Of a DNA stretch of 64,000 nt, positions 15,836 to 25,385 are shown in pieces. Where the stretch lies: positions 2,666,001-2,730,000 of the forward strand of contig NZ_JAGGMZ010000001.1 of the NCBI RefSeq assembly GCF_017875735.1, written 5' to 3'. The first letter of the stretch is position 1; the number at the start of each line of letters is the position of its first letter. This stretch comes from Arthrobacter sp. CAN_C5. GTDB taxonomy: Bacteria > Actinomycetota > Actinomycetes > Actinomycetales > Micrococcaceae. Under the pieces are notes generated by a model. The model saw nothing but the letters and a program-made list of their open reading frames with translations. It was not told the DNA's origin and searched no databases. Both the position numbers and the translations under genes were made by a program.

Positions 15836-17380
15836 CTACTTCTTCTTGCCGCGCTTCTCACGAACCCGCATGCTGACCTCAATCGGCGTTCCTTCGAAGC
15901 CGAAGGTCTCCCGCAGGCGACGCTGGATGAAGCGGCGGTAGCCCGGGTCCAGGAACCCGGTGGTGAACAGCACGAACTTCGGCGGACGCGAGGAGGCCTG
16001 CGTGCCGAAGAGGATACGTGGCTGCTTTCCTCCACGGACCGGGTGCGGGTGGGCCGCAACCAGCTCGCCGAGGAACGCGTTGAGGCGTCCGGTTGGAATG
16101 CGGGTGTCCCACGACTCCAGCGCGCGGTCCAGGGCCGGGGTCAGCCGGTCCTTATGCCAGCCCGTCAGCGCTGAGATGTTCACCCGGGGCGCCCACTCCA
16201 CGTGCGCCAGATCCTGTTCGATCTCGCGCTCCAGGTAGCGGCGCCGCTCGTCATCCATCAGGTCCCACTTGTTGAACGCCAGCACCAGCGCCCGGCCGGA
16301 TTCCATGGCGAGGTTGAGGATACGGATGTCCTGCTCGCTGAGCACCTCGTCAACGGCCAGCAGCACGACGGCGACCTCGGCCTTTTCCAGCGCCGACTGG
16401 GTACGCAGCGACGCGTAGAAGTCGGCGCCCTGCGCCATGTGCACGCGGCGGCGGATGCCGGCGGTGTCCACGAAGCGCCAGACGCGGCCATCGAGCTCGA
16501 TCATCTCGTCGACGGGGTCACGGGTGGTGCCCGCCAGCGGATCCACCACTACCCGGTCGCTGCCAGCCAGCTTGTTCAGCAGCGAGGACTTGCCAACGTT
16601 GGGACGGCCGATCAACGCCACGCGTCGGGGTCCGCCGGAACGTTCCAGTCCACCGTGGGCCGAGAACTTCGGCAGCACCTCGAGTGCCTGGTCCAGCATG
16701 TCGCCGGTACCGCGGCCGTGGAGGGCCGAGACGGGCCACGGCTGACCGAAGCCCAGACCCCACAGGGTGGCGGCGTCGGCTTCGTTCTGGATGTCGTCCA
16801 CCTTGTTGGCGACCAGGATGACCGGCTTCTTCTTCTTGCGCAGCATCTGCACGATGGCTTCGTCGGTGGCAGTGGCGCCAACCGTCGCGTCGACCACCAG
16901 GAGGACGGCGTCGGCCATGTCGACGGCGATCTCGGCCTGGTCGGCGACCCGGGCGTGGATGCCCCGGGCGTCGTGCTCCCAGCCGCCGGTGTCCACGAGC
17001 GTGAATCCACGGCCGTTCCAGGTCGCCGAGTACATGACCCGGTCACGGGTGACGCCGGGGGTGTCCTCGACGACTGCTTCGCGGCGACCGAGGATGCGGT
17101 TCACCAGGGTGGACTTGCCCACGTTGGGCCGACCCACGATGGCGAGGACCGGGTCGAGGCGCAACGGCGCGTCGGCGTCGTAGTTCTCGGGCTGCAGGGA
17201 AAGCAGCGCCGCGTCCTCTTCGTCGAGCTCATAGTCGTCGAGTCCTGCCCGGAGGGACCGGGCGCGGACCTCCGCTTCGTCGTCGTCGATTCCGGCCAGG
17301 CGCTCCGCAATCGAGTCCTCGCCGGTCGGCTCAAACTCTTCTGCCCCTTCAGTGTCAGGGCGGGCCTGGTTGTCAGTCAT
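15836..17380 (-). CDS. der: Ribosome biogenesis GTPase Der (EngA)
   Basis: A 514-residue essential GTPase with two tandem G domains that assists 50S subunit assembly. The first P-loop is GRPNVGKST (residues 83-91) with DTPGVTRD and DTGGW; the second is [16 protein letters not shown], with DTAGI and NKWD. The C-terminal KH-like domain includes [20 protein letters not shown] and ends in a lysine-rich tail. An acidic N-terminal extension of about 75 residues precedes the first G domain, as in other Actinobacteria. AAAGGA lies upstream of the ATG. It is 17 bases downstream of cmk in the cmk-der pair. Confidence 0.96.
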   Translation of the reverse strand: MTDNQARPDTEGAEEFEPTGEDSIAERLAGIDDDEAEVRARSLRAGLDDYELDEEDAALLSLQPENYDADAPLRLDPVLAIVGRPNVGKSTLVNRILGRREAVVEDTPGVTRDRVMYSATWNGRGFTLVDTGGWEHDARGIHARVADQAEIAVDMADAVLLVVDATVGATATDEAIVQMLRKKKKPVILVANKVDDIQNEADAATLWGLGFGQPWPVSALHGRGTGDMLDQALEVLPKFSAHGGLERSGGPRRVALIGRPNVGKSSLLNKLAGSDRVVVDPLAGTTRDPVDEMIELDGRVWRFVDTAGIRRRVHMAQGADFYASLRTQSALEKAEVAVVLLAVDEVLSEQDIRILNLAMESGRALVLAFNKWDLMDDERRRYLEREIEQDLAHVEWAPRVNISALTGWHKDRLTPALDRALESWDTRIPTGRLNAFLGELVAAHPHPVRGGKQPRILFGTQASSRPPKFVLFTTGFLDPGYRRFIQRRLRETFGFEGTPIEVSMRVREKRGKKK

Positions 17381-17397
17381 GAGTGCATTCCTTTGTG

Positions 17398-18093
17398 TCA
17401 GTGTGCAACGGTTCGAACGACGTCGAGCACGGCCGTGATGGTCTGCTCAAAATCGAGTTCCGATGAATCTACGGTAACCACGCCATCTGCGGCCTGGTGA
17501 AAATTAACTACTGCCGAGTCCTTGGTGTCCCTGCCCAGGACCTGGTCGTGCAGCTGAGCGTCGGTCTGCGTGCCGCCGAGCTGGTCGCCGCGGCGGCGCA
17601 GGCGTGCTGCATCGCTCGCGGTCAGCAGGATGCGCACTTCCGCGTCGGGCGCGACGACGGTGGTGATGTCCCTGCCCTCGGCGACGATCCGGTGACCCGA
17701 GTCGGCAATGATCTGGCGTTGCCGACGGATCAGTTCGCTGCGGGCGCCCATGGTGGTGGCGACGGCCGAGACGGCGTCGGACACCCGGGGCTCCCGGATC
17801 GCGTCGGTGACATCAGTGCCGCCGACCGTCACGGACTCGTGATCCGGCTTGGTGCTGATGCCCAACTCGATGGTGCGGGCGGCGTGCTCGACAGCGGCGC
17901 CGTCGTCCAGGTCCACCCCTTCCGCCAGGCAGTGCCAGGTGACCGCCCGGTACATGGCACCGGTGTCGAGGTAGGCGGCGTGCAGCTGACGCGCGGCCTC
18001 CCGGCTGACGCTGGACTTGCCGGAGCCCGAGGGCCCGTCGATGGCAACGACGAGTGACTTGCCGATGCGGAACAAGGAATGGGGGGTGTTCAC
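17398..18093 (-). CDS. cmk: Cytidylate kinase
   Basis: A 231-residue enzyme that phosphorylates CMP and dCMP. The P-loop is [20 protein letters not shown], followed by [14 protein letters not shown] (CMP-binding) and [16 protein letters not shown]; the lid region has the RRRGDQLGG segment. The GTG start at 18093 overlaps the tyrA stop as GTGA, indicating translational coupling; a TTG five codons upstream is possible. The tyrA-cmk-der order is usual in this phylum. Confidence 0.94.
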   Translation of the reverse strand: MNTPHSLFRIGKSLVVAIDGPSGSGKSSVSREAARQLHAAYLDTGAMYRAVTWHCLAEGVDLDDGAAVEHAARTIELGISTKPDHESVTVGGTDVTDAIREPRVSDAVSAVATTMGARSELIRRQRQIIADSGHRIVAEGRDITTVVAPDAEVRILLTASDAARLRRRGDQLGGTQTDAQLHDQVLGRDTKDSAVVNFHQAADGVVTVDSSELDFEQTITAVLDVVRTVAH

Positions 18094-19202
18094 TGGACCA
18101 CTTTCCAACCATTGGCGGTGAGGAACTCGAGAAGGTCATGCCGTTTGCCGGGCACCACGGATATTTCGGCCATGCCGACCTGACGTCCGGGCGAGTGTTC
18201 CAGCCGAAGATCCTCAAGGTTGATCCCGGCGTCGCCAATCTCGGTGAGCAGGCGCGCGATCTGTCCGGGGACGTCGTCGACCAGGACCGTCATGCGGGCG
18301 AACGCCTCGGGTGGAGTACCGTGCTTGCCGGGGATGCGGGCCTGGCCCACGTTGCCCTCGGAAATCAGTTGCGCCATGTCGAGGCGGGAGCCCGCGCCGG
18401 TGGGGTTCTCGAGGGTGCCGATCAGCCGGTTCAGGTCCTCGCGCACCCCGTACAGGATCTCGACCAGCCGTTCGGCGTTGGCGGAGAGAATCTGGACCCA
18501 GAGCCGCGGGTCGCTGGCGGCAATCCGGGTGACGTCGCGCAGCCCGTTGCCGGCCAGGGCGAGGGCGTGCGGCGGTGAATCCTGCAACCGGCTGGCCACC
18601 AATGAGGACAGCACCTGCGGCAGGTGGGAGATCAGCGCGACCGACTGGTCGTGCTCCTCGGCGCTCATGCGCGCGACGACGGCGCCAAGGTCAATCGCCA
18701 GCGCCTCGGCGGTCCTGACTGCGGCGGCGGTGCTCTGTGTGCCCGCACATACCACCCACGGCATGCTCGTGAAGAGTTCGGCGCTGGCGGCGACCGGTCC
18801 CGACTTCTCGCGACCCGCCATGGGGTGGGTCCCCACGTACCGGCTGAGCGCCGTTTCGTCGACAGCGGTTTCCAGCTCGTCAAGCACCGACGCTTTCACA
18901 CTGGCGATGTCGACGACGACGGCGTTCGGGTAGTCGGAGAGGGCCTTGATCCCCAGGTCCGCAGTGACATCGGGTGGTGCAGCGATGACAACAAGCTCCG
19001 GGTCGAGGGACTCGGCCGGGGTGAGGGAGCGTCCCGCGCCGATATCCTCGGCCACCGCCTGGGTGGACGGTGAGATGTCGGTGAGGACGACGTCGATCCC
19101 CCGCGCCCGCAGCCCCAGCCCTATGCTGGCGCCCAAAAGCCCCGTGCCCACAATGAGCACGGGACCGGACAGGTGGGTGCCGCCGTTGTTAGCGCCAGGC
19201 AT
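18090..19202 (-). CDS. tyrA: Prephenate dehydrogenase
   Basis: A 370-residue NAD-dependent enzyme of tyrosine synthesis, converting prephenate to 4-hydroxyphenylpyruvate. The Rossmann motif is LIVGTGLLGASIGLGLRARG, followed by THPMAGREKSGPVAA (prephenate-binding His and Arg) and the helical domain with SHLPQVLSSLVA and DPRLWVQILSANA. A C-terminal ACT domain (residues about 300-370, RMTVLVDDVPGQIARLLTEI) suggests feedback control by an aromatic amino acid. It follows rluB by three bases and overlaps cmk by four. Confidence 0.94.
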   Translation of the reverse strand: MPGANNGGTHLSGPVLIVGTGLLGASIGLGLRARGIDVVLTDISPSTQAVAEDIGAGRSLTPAESLDPELVVIAAPPDVTADLGIKALSDYPNAVVVDIASVKASVLDELETAVDETALSRYVGTHPMAGREKSGPVAASAELFTSMPWVVCAGTQSTAAAVRTAEALAIDLGAVVARMSAEEHDQSVALISHLPQVLSSLVASRLQDSPPHALALAGNGLRDVTRIAASDPRLWVQILSANAERLVEILYGVREDLNRLIGTLENPTGAGSRLDMAQLISEGNVGQARIPGKHGTPPEAFARMTVLVDDVPGQIARLLTEIGDAGINLEDLRLEHSPGRQVGMAEISVVPGKRHDLLEFLTANGWKVVQ

Positions 19203-19205
19203 GTA

Positions 19206-20570
19206 TTAGAGTCCCACCGCTGCCAGCAGGTGTCCGACTTCCTGGTTACCGAGGACCCGGATGCTGCCCTGGCGCTGGTCGTTGACCCGGATGGGGCCCA
19301 CCTGGGTGCGGACAAGACGCTCAACGGGGTGGCCGACAGCTTCGAACAGGCGGCGGACCACGCGGTTGCGGCCGGAGTGGAGGACTACCTCCACCAGAAT
19401 GTGTCCCGGGGTGGAGTCGACCAGGCGGAACGAGTCGACGCTGGCAATGCCGTCCTCGAGTTCGATGCCTTCACGCATCTGCGCACCGATACCGTGGGCC
19501 ATCGGTCCCCGCACCTGCACCAGGTAGGTCTTGGGAACCTCATAGGACGGGTGGGTGAGGCGGTTGGTGAGTTCGCCGTCGTTCGTCAGGAGCAGCAGCC
19601 CCTCGGTGTTGACGTCGAGACGGCCCACGTGGAAGAGCCGCTCGTTTTCGTTCTTGTTCTTCAGGTAGTCACTGATGCAGGGACGACCCTCGGGGTCCTC
19701 CATGGTGCAGACGACGCCCTTGGGCTTGTTGAAGACGTAATACACCAGGTGGTCATTGAGCTGCAGCCGGATGCCGTCCACGTGGATGGCCACCTTCGCG
19801 GGATCGACGCGGACGCCAAGATCGGTGACGATGGTGCCGTCAACCTCGACGCGGCCGTCCTCGATCATTTCCTCACAGACGCGGCGCGAGGCCACTCCCG
19901 CCGAGGCCATGATCTTCTGCAGGCGCACGCCGTCGGGGTTGTGGACGTCGAGCCGGTCCACGGGCAGCGCCTTGGGACCCTGGGCCTTGGGGCGGCGGAC
20001 CGGTCCGAGGCTCTTGCCGAAACGTTCACGGCCGAAGGCCTTGGGCCCGGCAGGCTTCTGCCGGTTGCCGGCCTTCTTGGCCCCAGCGGGCTTGGGCGTG
20101 CGGTTAGCGAACGGGCGGCCCTCGCCGGAACCTTCAGCCGAACCGCGGTAGCCGCCACCGGTTGGCCGTTCGCCGCGGGGTGCACCGTCGCGAGCTGGTT
20201 TCCCGCGCGCAGCGCTGCCCCGGGCGGGACCCTGACGCTTGGCGCCTTCACGTGCTGGGCCGCGACGTTCGCCAGCGCGCTCCGCACCGAAACGCTCCGA
20301 ACCGGCACGGTCGGAACCGGCGCGGTCCGAACCGGCGCCGCGGCCGGCGCCATCGCGTGACGAGCCTGGGCGGGAGTCACCGTCGCGCCCGGCGCCTGCG
20401 GCCGAACCACGGCCAAAGGCGTCACGTGCCGAACGGCCGCGCGCTGACCCCGAACCGGCGCGGGGGGCACCGCCGCGTGCAGACCCGCCGCGGGGCGCGC
20501 CCTCGCGGGGACCGCCTTCGTCGCGTTTGGGGTTGTTGCGGCCGGAGCCGGAACGTGGCGCCTGTGTCAT
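19206..20570 (-). CDS. rluB: 23S rRNA pseudouridine synthase RluB type with long disordered N terminus
   Basis: A 454-residue RsuA/RluB-family enzyme. The catalytic part starts about residue 200 with an S4 RNA-binding domain (VRLQKIMASAGVASRRVCEE) and contains the active-site segment HVGRLDVNTEGLLLLTNDGE with the catalytic Asp. The first about 190 residues are low-complexity, rich in Arg, Gly, Ala and Ser, like an RGG-type RNA-binding tail. Family members without the tail are about 240-260 residues. The tail includes a run of 15-bp DNA repeats at 20296-20340. AAAAGGA precedes the ATG. The gene follows scpB, as in most Actinobacteria. Confidence 0.93.
   Translation of the reverse strand: MTQAPRSGSGRNNPKRDEGGPREGAPRGGSARGGAPRAGSGSARGRSARDAFGRGSAAGAGRDGDSRPGSSRDGAGRGAGSDRAGSDRAGSERFGAERAGERRGPAREGAKRQGPARGSAARGKPARDGAPRGERPTGGGYRGSAEGSGEGRPFANRTPKPAGAKKAGNRQKPAGPKAFGRERFGKSLGPVRRPKAQGPKALPVDRLDVHNPDGVRLQKIMASAGVASRRVCEEMIEDGRVEVDGTIVTDLGVRVDPAKVAIHVDGIRLQLNDHLVYYVFNKPKGVVCTMEDPEGRPCISDYLKNKNENERLFHVGRLDVNTEGLLLLTNDGELTNRLTHPSYEVPKTYLVQVRGPMAHGIGAQMREGIELEDGIASVDSFRLVDSTPGHILVEVVLHSGRNRVVRRLFEAVGHPVERLVRTQVGPIRVNDQRQGSIRVLGNQEVGHLLAAVGL
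20296..20340. repeat. Three 15-bp repeats inside the rluB tail
   Basis: Three near-identical 15-base units with the core GAACCGGC encode the repeated pentapeptide GSDRA and a GSERF variant. They lie within the Arg/Gly-rich N-terminal tail of RluB and are likely to vary in number between strains. Confidence 0.75.
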
Positions 20571-20594
20571 TGAATATCCTTTTAGCTAGCGTAT

Positions 20595-21245
20595 TTAGTA
20601 AGTGGTGTCATCAAAGTCACCGAGGTTTTCCAACCCGGGTAGATGTGGTGAAAGCTGCGGCAGGTCGGCAACGCTGCCTATCCCTAATCTTTCCAGAAAG
20701 TACTGGGTTGTTCCGTACAGGATTGCGCCTGTTTCAGGATCGGTTGCCGCTTCGGCGATCAAACCGCGGAGCGCCAGGGTGCGTACCACCGAATCCACGT
20801 TCACTCCGCGGATTCCCGAAACTCTTGCCCGAGACACCGGTTGCCGATAGGCGATGACGGCGAGGGTTTCCAAAGCTGCCTGTGACAGGCGGGCGCTTTG
20901 TCCTTCGAGCACGAACTTCGCCACTACCGGCGCAAACGTGCTGCGCGAGAAAATTCGCCATCCTCCGGCGACGCTGCGTAGCTCGAAGCCACGCGGCTGT
21001 GAAGACGCCGGTTCGGTGGTGTGCCCTTCCGGGCCCTGACCAGTATAGCCGTCATACTCCTGCTGCAGTTCCACCAGCAGCTCGCGCACCTCGTCAACCG
21101 GCACCAGCAGGGCGGTGGCAAGCTGCGTTGCGGTGACCGGTTCGTCGACCACCATCAGCACCGCCTCGAGGGCGGCTTTGAGGCCACCCGGCTCGCCCGA
21201 GGCGTCAAAAAGGGGTTCGTCGACGTCTGGCTGGTGGTCTTTCAA
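20595..21245 (-). CDS. scpB: Segregation and condensation protein B
   Basis: A 216-residue winged-helix subunit of the Smc-ScpAB condensin complex. Two winged-helix domains are recognisable, with GLKAALEAVLMVVDEPVTAT at the start and LSQAALETLAVIAYRQPVSR, SGIRGVNVDSVVRTL and GTTQYFLERLGI in the second half, all typical of ScpB. Its ATG overlaps the scpA stop by four bases (ATGA). It acts at the chromosome with Smc, which is encoded elsewhere. Confidence 0.95.
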   Translation of the reverse strand: MKDHQPDVDEPLFDASGEPGGLKAALEAVLMVVDEPVTATQLATALLVPVDEVRELLVELQQEYDGYTGQGPEGHTTEPASSQPRGFELRSVAGGWRIFSRSTFAPVVAKFVLEGQSARLSQAALETLAVIAYRQPVSRARVSGIRGVNVDSVVRTLALRGLIAEAATDPETGAILYGTTQYFLERLGIGSVADLPQLSPHLPGLENLGDFDDTTY

Positions 21246-22102
21246 CTCGGTCCTTCCAGTGCGGGTGGGGTGGGGGCTGGCTGGTCGTATTCCTCACTGA
21301 TCGACGCCGGTGACCAGTTCTCGAAGTCGGCGGACCACCGCACGGTCAGGTTCCCCAGCGGTGCGCCCTGATCAAAGGAGATCACGGCATCGCGGAACAT
21401 TTCCAGCAACGCCAGGAACCTGACCACCACCGTGAGCATGTCCTCCGCGTCCTGGGTGAGCTGGCGGAAGGAGAGCGGGTGCCCCCGCCGCAGCCGGATC
21501 CCCAACAGCTCGGCCTGTTCACGGACGCTGACCGTTGAGCCGTGCAGGTGGGCGATACCCACCTCGGTGGGAGCAGGCTCACGGGGCTCCAGCGCCTTGG
21601 CCGCGAGTCTCGCGAACTGTTGCGGGGTGGTGCGCCAGGTCAGTTCAGGCAGCATCGACGCGAAGGCGGGCTCAAGGCTCACCTGCCGTGGGAACTGTTT
21701 GCCTTCCTCGGCCAGTCGCTCCCCCAGCTGTCGGGCGATCTCCTTGAAAGCCTTGTACTGCAGCAGCCGGGCGAACAGCAGATCCCGCGCTTCGAGCAGC
21801 GCGACGTCCTCGTCGTCCTCCACCTCGCCGTCCGGTAGGAGCCGCGCGGCCTTCAAATCCAGCAGTGTGGCAGCAATCACCAGAAATTCGCTGGCTTCAT
21901 CGAGCGAAAAATCCGCGTCGGTCCCCTGAAACGCCTTGATGTAGCCGATGAACTCGTCGGTGACCGTCGCCAGGGCTATCTCGGTGATGTCCAGCTCATG
22001 CTTGGAGATGAGCCCAAGCAACAGGTCGAACGGCCCGTTGAAGTTCTCCAGCCGGACCGTGAAACCGGTTGGCTCCGCCGCGTCGGGACGGACGTCATGC
22101 AT
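21242..22102 (-). CDS. scpA: Segregation and condensation protein A
   Basis: A 286-residue kleisin subunit of condensin. The N-terminal segment GFTVRLENFNGPFDLLLGLI and SKHELDITEIALATVTDEFI is the ScpA signature; the middle has LLDLKAARLLP and a coiled section; the C-terminal winged helix includes FLALLEMFRDAVISFDQ. The start is one of two overlapping ATGs. It lies 30 bases downstream of the Soj-like parA and is coupled to scpB. Confidence 0.95.
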   Translation of the reverse strand: MHDVRPDAAEPTGFTVRLENFNGPFDLLLGLISKHELDITEIALATVTDEFIGYIKAFQGTDADFSLDEASEFLVIAATLLDLKAARLLPDGEVEDDEDVALLEARDLLFARLLQYKAFKEIARQLGERLAEEGKQFPRQVSLEPAFASMLPELTWRTTPQQFARLAAKALEPREPAPTEVGIAHLHGSTVSVREQAELLGIRLRRGHPLSFRQLTQDAEDMLTVVVRFLALLEMFRDAVISFDQGAPLGNLTVRWSADFENWSPASISEEYDQPAPTPPALEGPS

Positions 22103-22132
22103 GAGAGGTGGGCTGCGCAGCGCGCTGCATCG

Positions 22133-23023
22133 TTAGGGGGCGCCGCCGCGCGAGATCAGTTCCTTCGCCAGTCGGCGATAGGAGTCGGCTCCCGAGTGGT
22201 TCGCCGCGTAGGACGTGATGGGTTCGGCCGCGACCGTGGCGTCAGCGAACTTGATGGTGCGCTTGATGACCGTTTCGAACACCTTGTCTCCGAACGCCTC
22301 TACCAGCCGTGCGATGACTTCGCGGCTGTGCAGGGTCCGAGCGTCGTACATGGTGGCCAGAACGCCATCCACCTGAAGACGGGGGTTCAACCGGTCCTGG
22401 ACCTTCTCGATCGTTTCGACCAGCAGGGCGACCGCACGCAGTGCAAAGAATTCGCAGATCAGCGGGATGATCACGCCGTGCGCTGCGGTGAGCGCATTGA
22501 CCGTCAGGAGCCCCAGAGAGGGCTGGCAGTCGATCAGGATGACGTCATAGTCGTCCGACACCTTCCGGAGGGCACGATCCAGTACCTGTTCACGGGCCAC
22601 CTCGTTGACCAGCTGCACCTCAGCGGCCGACAGGTCGATGTTGGCGGGCAACAGGTCGACATTTTCGAACGCGGTGGTCTGGATCGCGTCCTGGATCTGC
22701 ACCTTGCGGTCCATCAGTACGTTGTAGACGGTCACATCGAGCTCGTGAGGGTTGGTGCCCAGACCCGCTGAGAGTGCGCCCTGCGGGTCGAAATCGACCA
22801 GGAGTACCCGGCGTCCGGCTTCGGCGAGCGCTGCGCCCAGGTTGATGGTGGAAGTGGTCTTGCCGACACCACCCTTCTGGTTCACCATCGCAATCACACG
22901 GGCCGGCCCGTGTGAGGACAGGACCGGTGGTTCGGGAAACACTGTGACCGGGCGGCCCGTCGGCCCGATCTCGACGTCCTTCAGAGTTGTGGAACCCTGT
23001 TCGCTACTCACGTATGTATCCAC
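22133..23023 (-). CDS. ParA/Soj-type chromosome-partitioning ATPase
   Basis: A 296-residue ParA ATPase. The deviant Walker A is NQKGGVGKTTSTINLGAAL, followed by LLVDFDPQGALSAGLG and VILIDCQPSLGLLTVNALTA. GGAAG precedes the ATG. It heads the scpA-scpB-rluB series, as the second ParA (M. tuberculosis Rv1708 type) does in many Actinobacteria, and is therefore distinct from the parAB pair near the origin. A role with condensin in nucleoid organisation is a reasonable inference from position only. Confidence 0.9.
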   Translation of the reverse strand: MDTYVSSEQGSTTLKDVEIGPTGRPVTVFPEPPVLSSHGPARVIAMVNQKGGVGKTTSTINLGAALAEAGRRVLLVDFDPQGALSAGLGTNPHELDVTVYNVLMDRKVQIQDAIQTTAFENVDLLPANIDLSAAEVQLVNEVAREQVLDRALRKVSDDYDVILIDCQPSLGLLTVNALTAAHGVIIPLICEFFALRAVALLVETIEKVQDRLNPRLQVDGVLATMYDARTLHSREVIARLVEAFGDKVFETVIKRTIKFADATVAAEPITSYAANHSGADSYRRLAKELISRGGAP

Positions 23024-23148
23024 GCTTCCGTTTATTCGCGTTATTGAAAGTTTTGCCTCTTACCTGCCCTCAACGTTACAACCGGTGCCGCATCCGCGCG
23101 GGGAAATCCGTTGCACCTGACCGCGAGCCTTTAGTTTCAACCTGAGGT

Positions 23149-25128
23149 CTAACCTTCTGGAATCGTGGGGGCGGAGGGGGCCGCGTCTGGCCGGAGGATC
23201 GGCTCCATGGCATCAAGCACACTCTGGTCCTCGATGGTGGAGGGCACCACGTAATCCTCCCCGGAGGCCATCTGCCGCATGGTCTTGCGAAGAATTTTCC
23301 CGGAGCGCGTTTTCGGTAACCCGTCCACCACCATGGCCTGCTTGAAGTCGGCGACCGGCCCGATCTGGGTCCGCACCAGGGCAACCAGTTCCTGTTCCAG
23401 CGCGGCGGGATCAATGTGCACCCCCGCTTTCAGCACCACGTAGCCGCTGGCGCGCTGGCCCTTCAGCGGATCCGCCAGGCCAATCACCGCGCACTCGGCG
23501 ACGGCAGGGTGCTGCGCCAGCACCTGTTCGATGGCGCCGGTGGACAGCCGGTGCCCGGCCACGTTGATGATGTCGTCGGTGCGGCCCATCACGAAGACGT
23601 AGCCATCGTCGTCGACGTAGCCGGAATCACCGGTGACATAAAAGCCGTCAAACGCGCTGAGATACGAGCTGATGTAGCGTTCGTCACTTCCCCAGAGCGT
23701 GGGGAGCGTTCCCGGCGGAAGTGGGAGCCGCAACGCGATGTTGCCTTCCGTCCCGACGGGCACTTCCTGCCCGCCGGCGTCGAGAATCACCAGGTTGTAT
23801 CCCGGCTGCGGCAGGGTCGGTGACCCCGGTTTCAGGGGAAGTTCCTGGATGCCCCGCGGATTGGCGCAGATGGGCCAGCCGGTCTCGGTCTGCCACCAGT
23901 TGTCGATCACGGGGACACCGAGCGTCTTGCCTGCCCAGCGGTAGGTGTCAATGTCGAGCCGCTCCCCCGCGCAGAACAGCAACCGGAGGCTGGAGATGTC
24001 ATAGCCCGAGAGCAGGGCCGCGTCCGGATCCACCTTCCGGACCGCACGCAGTGCGGTGGGCGCTGTGAACAGGACGTTGATGCGGTGGTCGTTGATCAAC
24101 CTCCAGAACGCACCCGCATCGGGGGTGCCCACCGGTTTCCCCTCGTACAGCACAGTGGTGGCACCCGCGAGCAGCGGGGCGTAGACGATGTAGGAGTGGC
24201 CCACCACCCACCCGACGTCGGACGCCGTCAGCATCACATCTCCCGGGCCGATGCCGAAGATGTTCCTGATCGACCAGGTCAGAGCCACGGCGTGGCCGCC
24301 GTTGTCCCGCACCACGCCCTTGGGCGACCCTGTGGTGCCCGACGTGTACAGGATGTAGAGCGGGTCGGTCGCGAGGACAGGCACCGGATCGGCGGGCTCG
24401 GCGGTGGCAAGTTCGGTGTCCCAGTCCAGCCATGCTGTGTCCGATCCACGCGTGTCCGATCCGAGTGTGTCCGATCCATGGGCGTCCGACGCCGAACCGT
24501 ATTCGGACACCTGGTGAACAAACCCCTTCCGGGACTTCACGATCACTGCACCCACCCGGTGATCGCCCAGACTCAGTGCCTCGTCGACGGCTGGCAGGTA
24601 CTCAATCGGCCCGCGCGGCTCCAGACCACCCGACGCCGTCACCACCACCGTGGGGCGTGCGTCCTGGATCCGGGAGGCGAGTTCCTTCGCGGCAAACCCA
24701 CCGAAAACCACTGAGTGGATTGCGCCAAGCCGGGCGGTGGCCAGCATCGCGATGAGCGCCTCGGGCACCATGGGCAGGTAGATCACTACCCGGTCCCCCT
24801 TTGCCACTCCCTGGGCGCGCAGCACTCCGGCGAAGCACGCTACCTCATCGCGGAGCTCCGAATAGGTGTACTGCCGCACCAGACCAAGCATCGCCGAATC
24901 GTAGATCAGGGCGGTACTGTCGCCACGACCCGCTTCCACGTGGCGGTCCAGCGCATTGTAGGACGTGTTGAGTTCGCCGTCGGGAAACCAGCGGTGGAGC
25001 GGCGCCGCGCTGCTGTCCAACGCAGTGGAGGGCTCCTGGACCCAGTCAACGGCGCGCGCCGCGTCAAGCCAGAACACGTCCGGAGCCTCAAGGCTTTGGC
25101 GATGCAGCGTGCGATAGTCCTGGCTCAT
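23149..25128 (-). CDS. prpE: Propionyl-/acetyl-CoA synthetase
   Basis: A 659-residue AMP-forming acyl-CoA synthetase of the ACS family. The P-loop-like motif is YTSGTTGSPKGVV; other core motifs are DNWWQTETGWPICANPRG, YVTGDSGYVDDDGY, GRTDDIINVAGHRLS and the C-terminal KTRSGKILRK with the lysine that is acetylated in regulated family members. Divergent orientation to gntR-prpDBC points to propionate activation; acetyl-CoA synthetase is the alternative. A strong GGAGGA lies upstream of the ATG. Near the middle, a repeated GSDTx peptide comes from four 15-bp DNA repeats and is not part of the usual fold. Confidence 0.88.
   Translation of the reverse strand: MSQDYRTLHRQSLEAPDVFWLDAARAVDWVQEPSTALDSSAAPLHRWFPDGELNTSYNALDRHVEAGRGDSTALIYDSAMLGLVRQYTYSELRDEVACFAGVLRAQGVAKGDRVVIYLPMVPEALIAMLATARLGAIHSVVFGGFAAKELASRIQDARPTVVVTASGGLEPRGPIEYLPAVDEALSLGDHRVGAVIVKSRKGFVHQVSEYGSASDAHGSDTLGSDTRGSDTAWLDWDTELATAEPADPVPVLATDPLYILYTSGTTGSPKGVVRDNGGHAVALTWSIRNIFGIGPGDVMLTASDVGWVVGHSYIVYAPLLAGATTVLYEGKPVGTPDAGAFWRLINDHRINVLFTAPTALRAVRKVDPDAALLSGYDISSLRLLFCAGERLDIDTYRWAGKTLGVPVIDNWWQTETGWPICANPRGIQELPLKPGSPTLPQPGYNLVILDAGGQEVPVGTEGNIALRLPLPPGTLPTLWGSDERYISSYLSAFDGFYVTGDSGYVDDDGYVFVMGRTDDIINVAGHRLSTGAIEQVLAQHPAVAECAVIGLADPLKGQRASGYVVLKAGVHIDPAALEQELVALVRTQIGPVADFKQAMVVDGLPKTRSGKILRKTMRQMASGEDYVVPSTIEDQSVLDAMEPILRPDAAPSAPTIPEG
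24437..24496. repeat. Four 15-bp repeats within prpE
   Basis: Units with the core GTGTCCGATCC recur every 15 bases; the fourth is degenerate. On the minus strand they encode a GSDTL/GSDTR/GSDTA run. The unit length keeps the frame open, so copy number can change without breaking the enzyme. Confidence 0.8.
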
Positions 25129-25258
25129 CCGGTGTCCTCCACGTCGATGTGTTGTGCTGTCATCCTACTGAGGCCCGCCACCCCTGACCCGAACCGTGAG
25201 CTCGGATGATCCAGGGCCCTCAAAATCTTCAGAACTCACCACTCGGCGGACGATTGGC

Positions 25259-25270
25259 ATGTATACACAG
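25259..25270 (+). promoter_or_regulatory. GntR-type operator half of the prp control region (site 1)
   Basis: ATGTATACACAG contains the palindrome TGTATACA and is the exact inverse complement of site 2 at 25320-25331. It lies between the divergent prpE and gntR-prpDBC genes, where a FadR-family repressor would be expected to bind. Confidence 0.6.
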
Positions 25271-25319
25271 CTATCATTTACTCGCCGCGAAAGGCCGCTT
25301 ATCTTGCACTTCAGAGCCC

Positions 25320-25331
25320 CTGTGTATACAT
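25320..25331 (-). promoter_or_regulatory. GntR-type operator half of the prp control region (site 2)
   Basis: CTGTGTATACAT is the exact inverse complement of site 1, 61 bases away start to start and 55 bases before the GTG of the GntR gene. The symmetric pair suggests cooperative binding or control of each divergent promoter by one site. Confidence 0.6.
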
Positions 25332-25385
25332 TTGCTAGACAGAGTAGCAGTTTCCAGGGTCACGTCAACGACGACAGGAGGATCA

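Noticed and set aside
16202-17500. A 432-codon plus-strand frame opposite der
   Set aside because: Antisense shadow; the minus strand encodes both G domains of Der.
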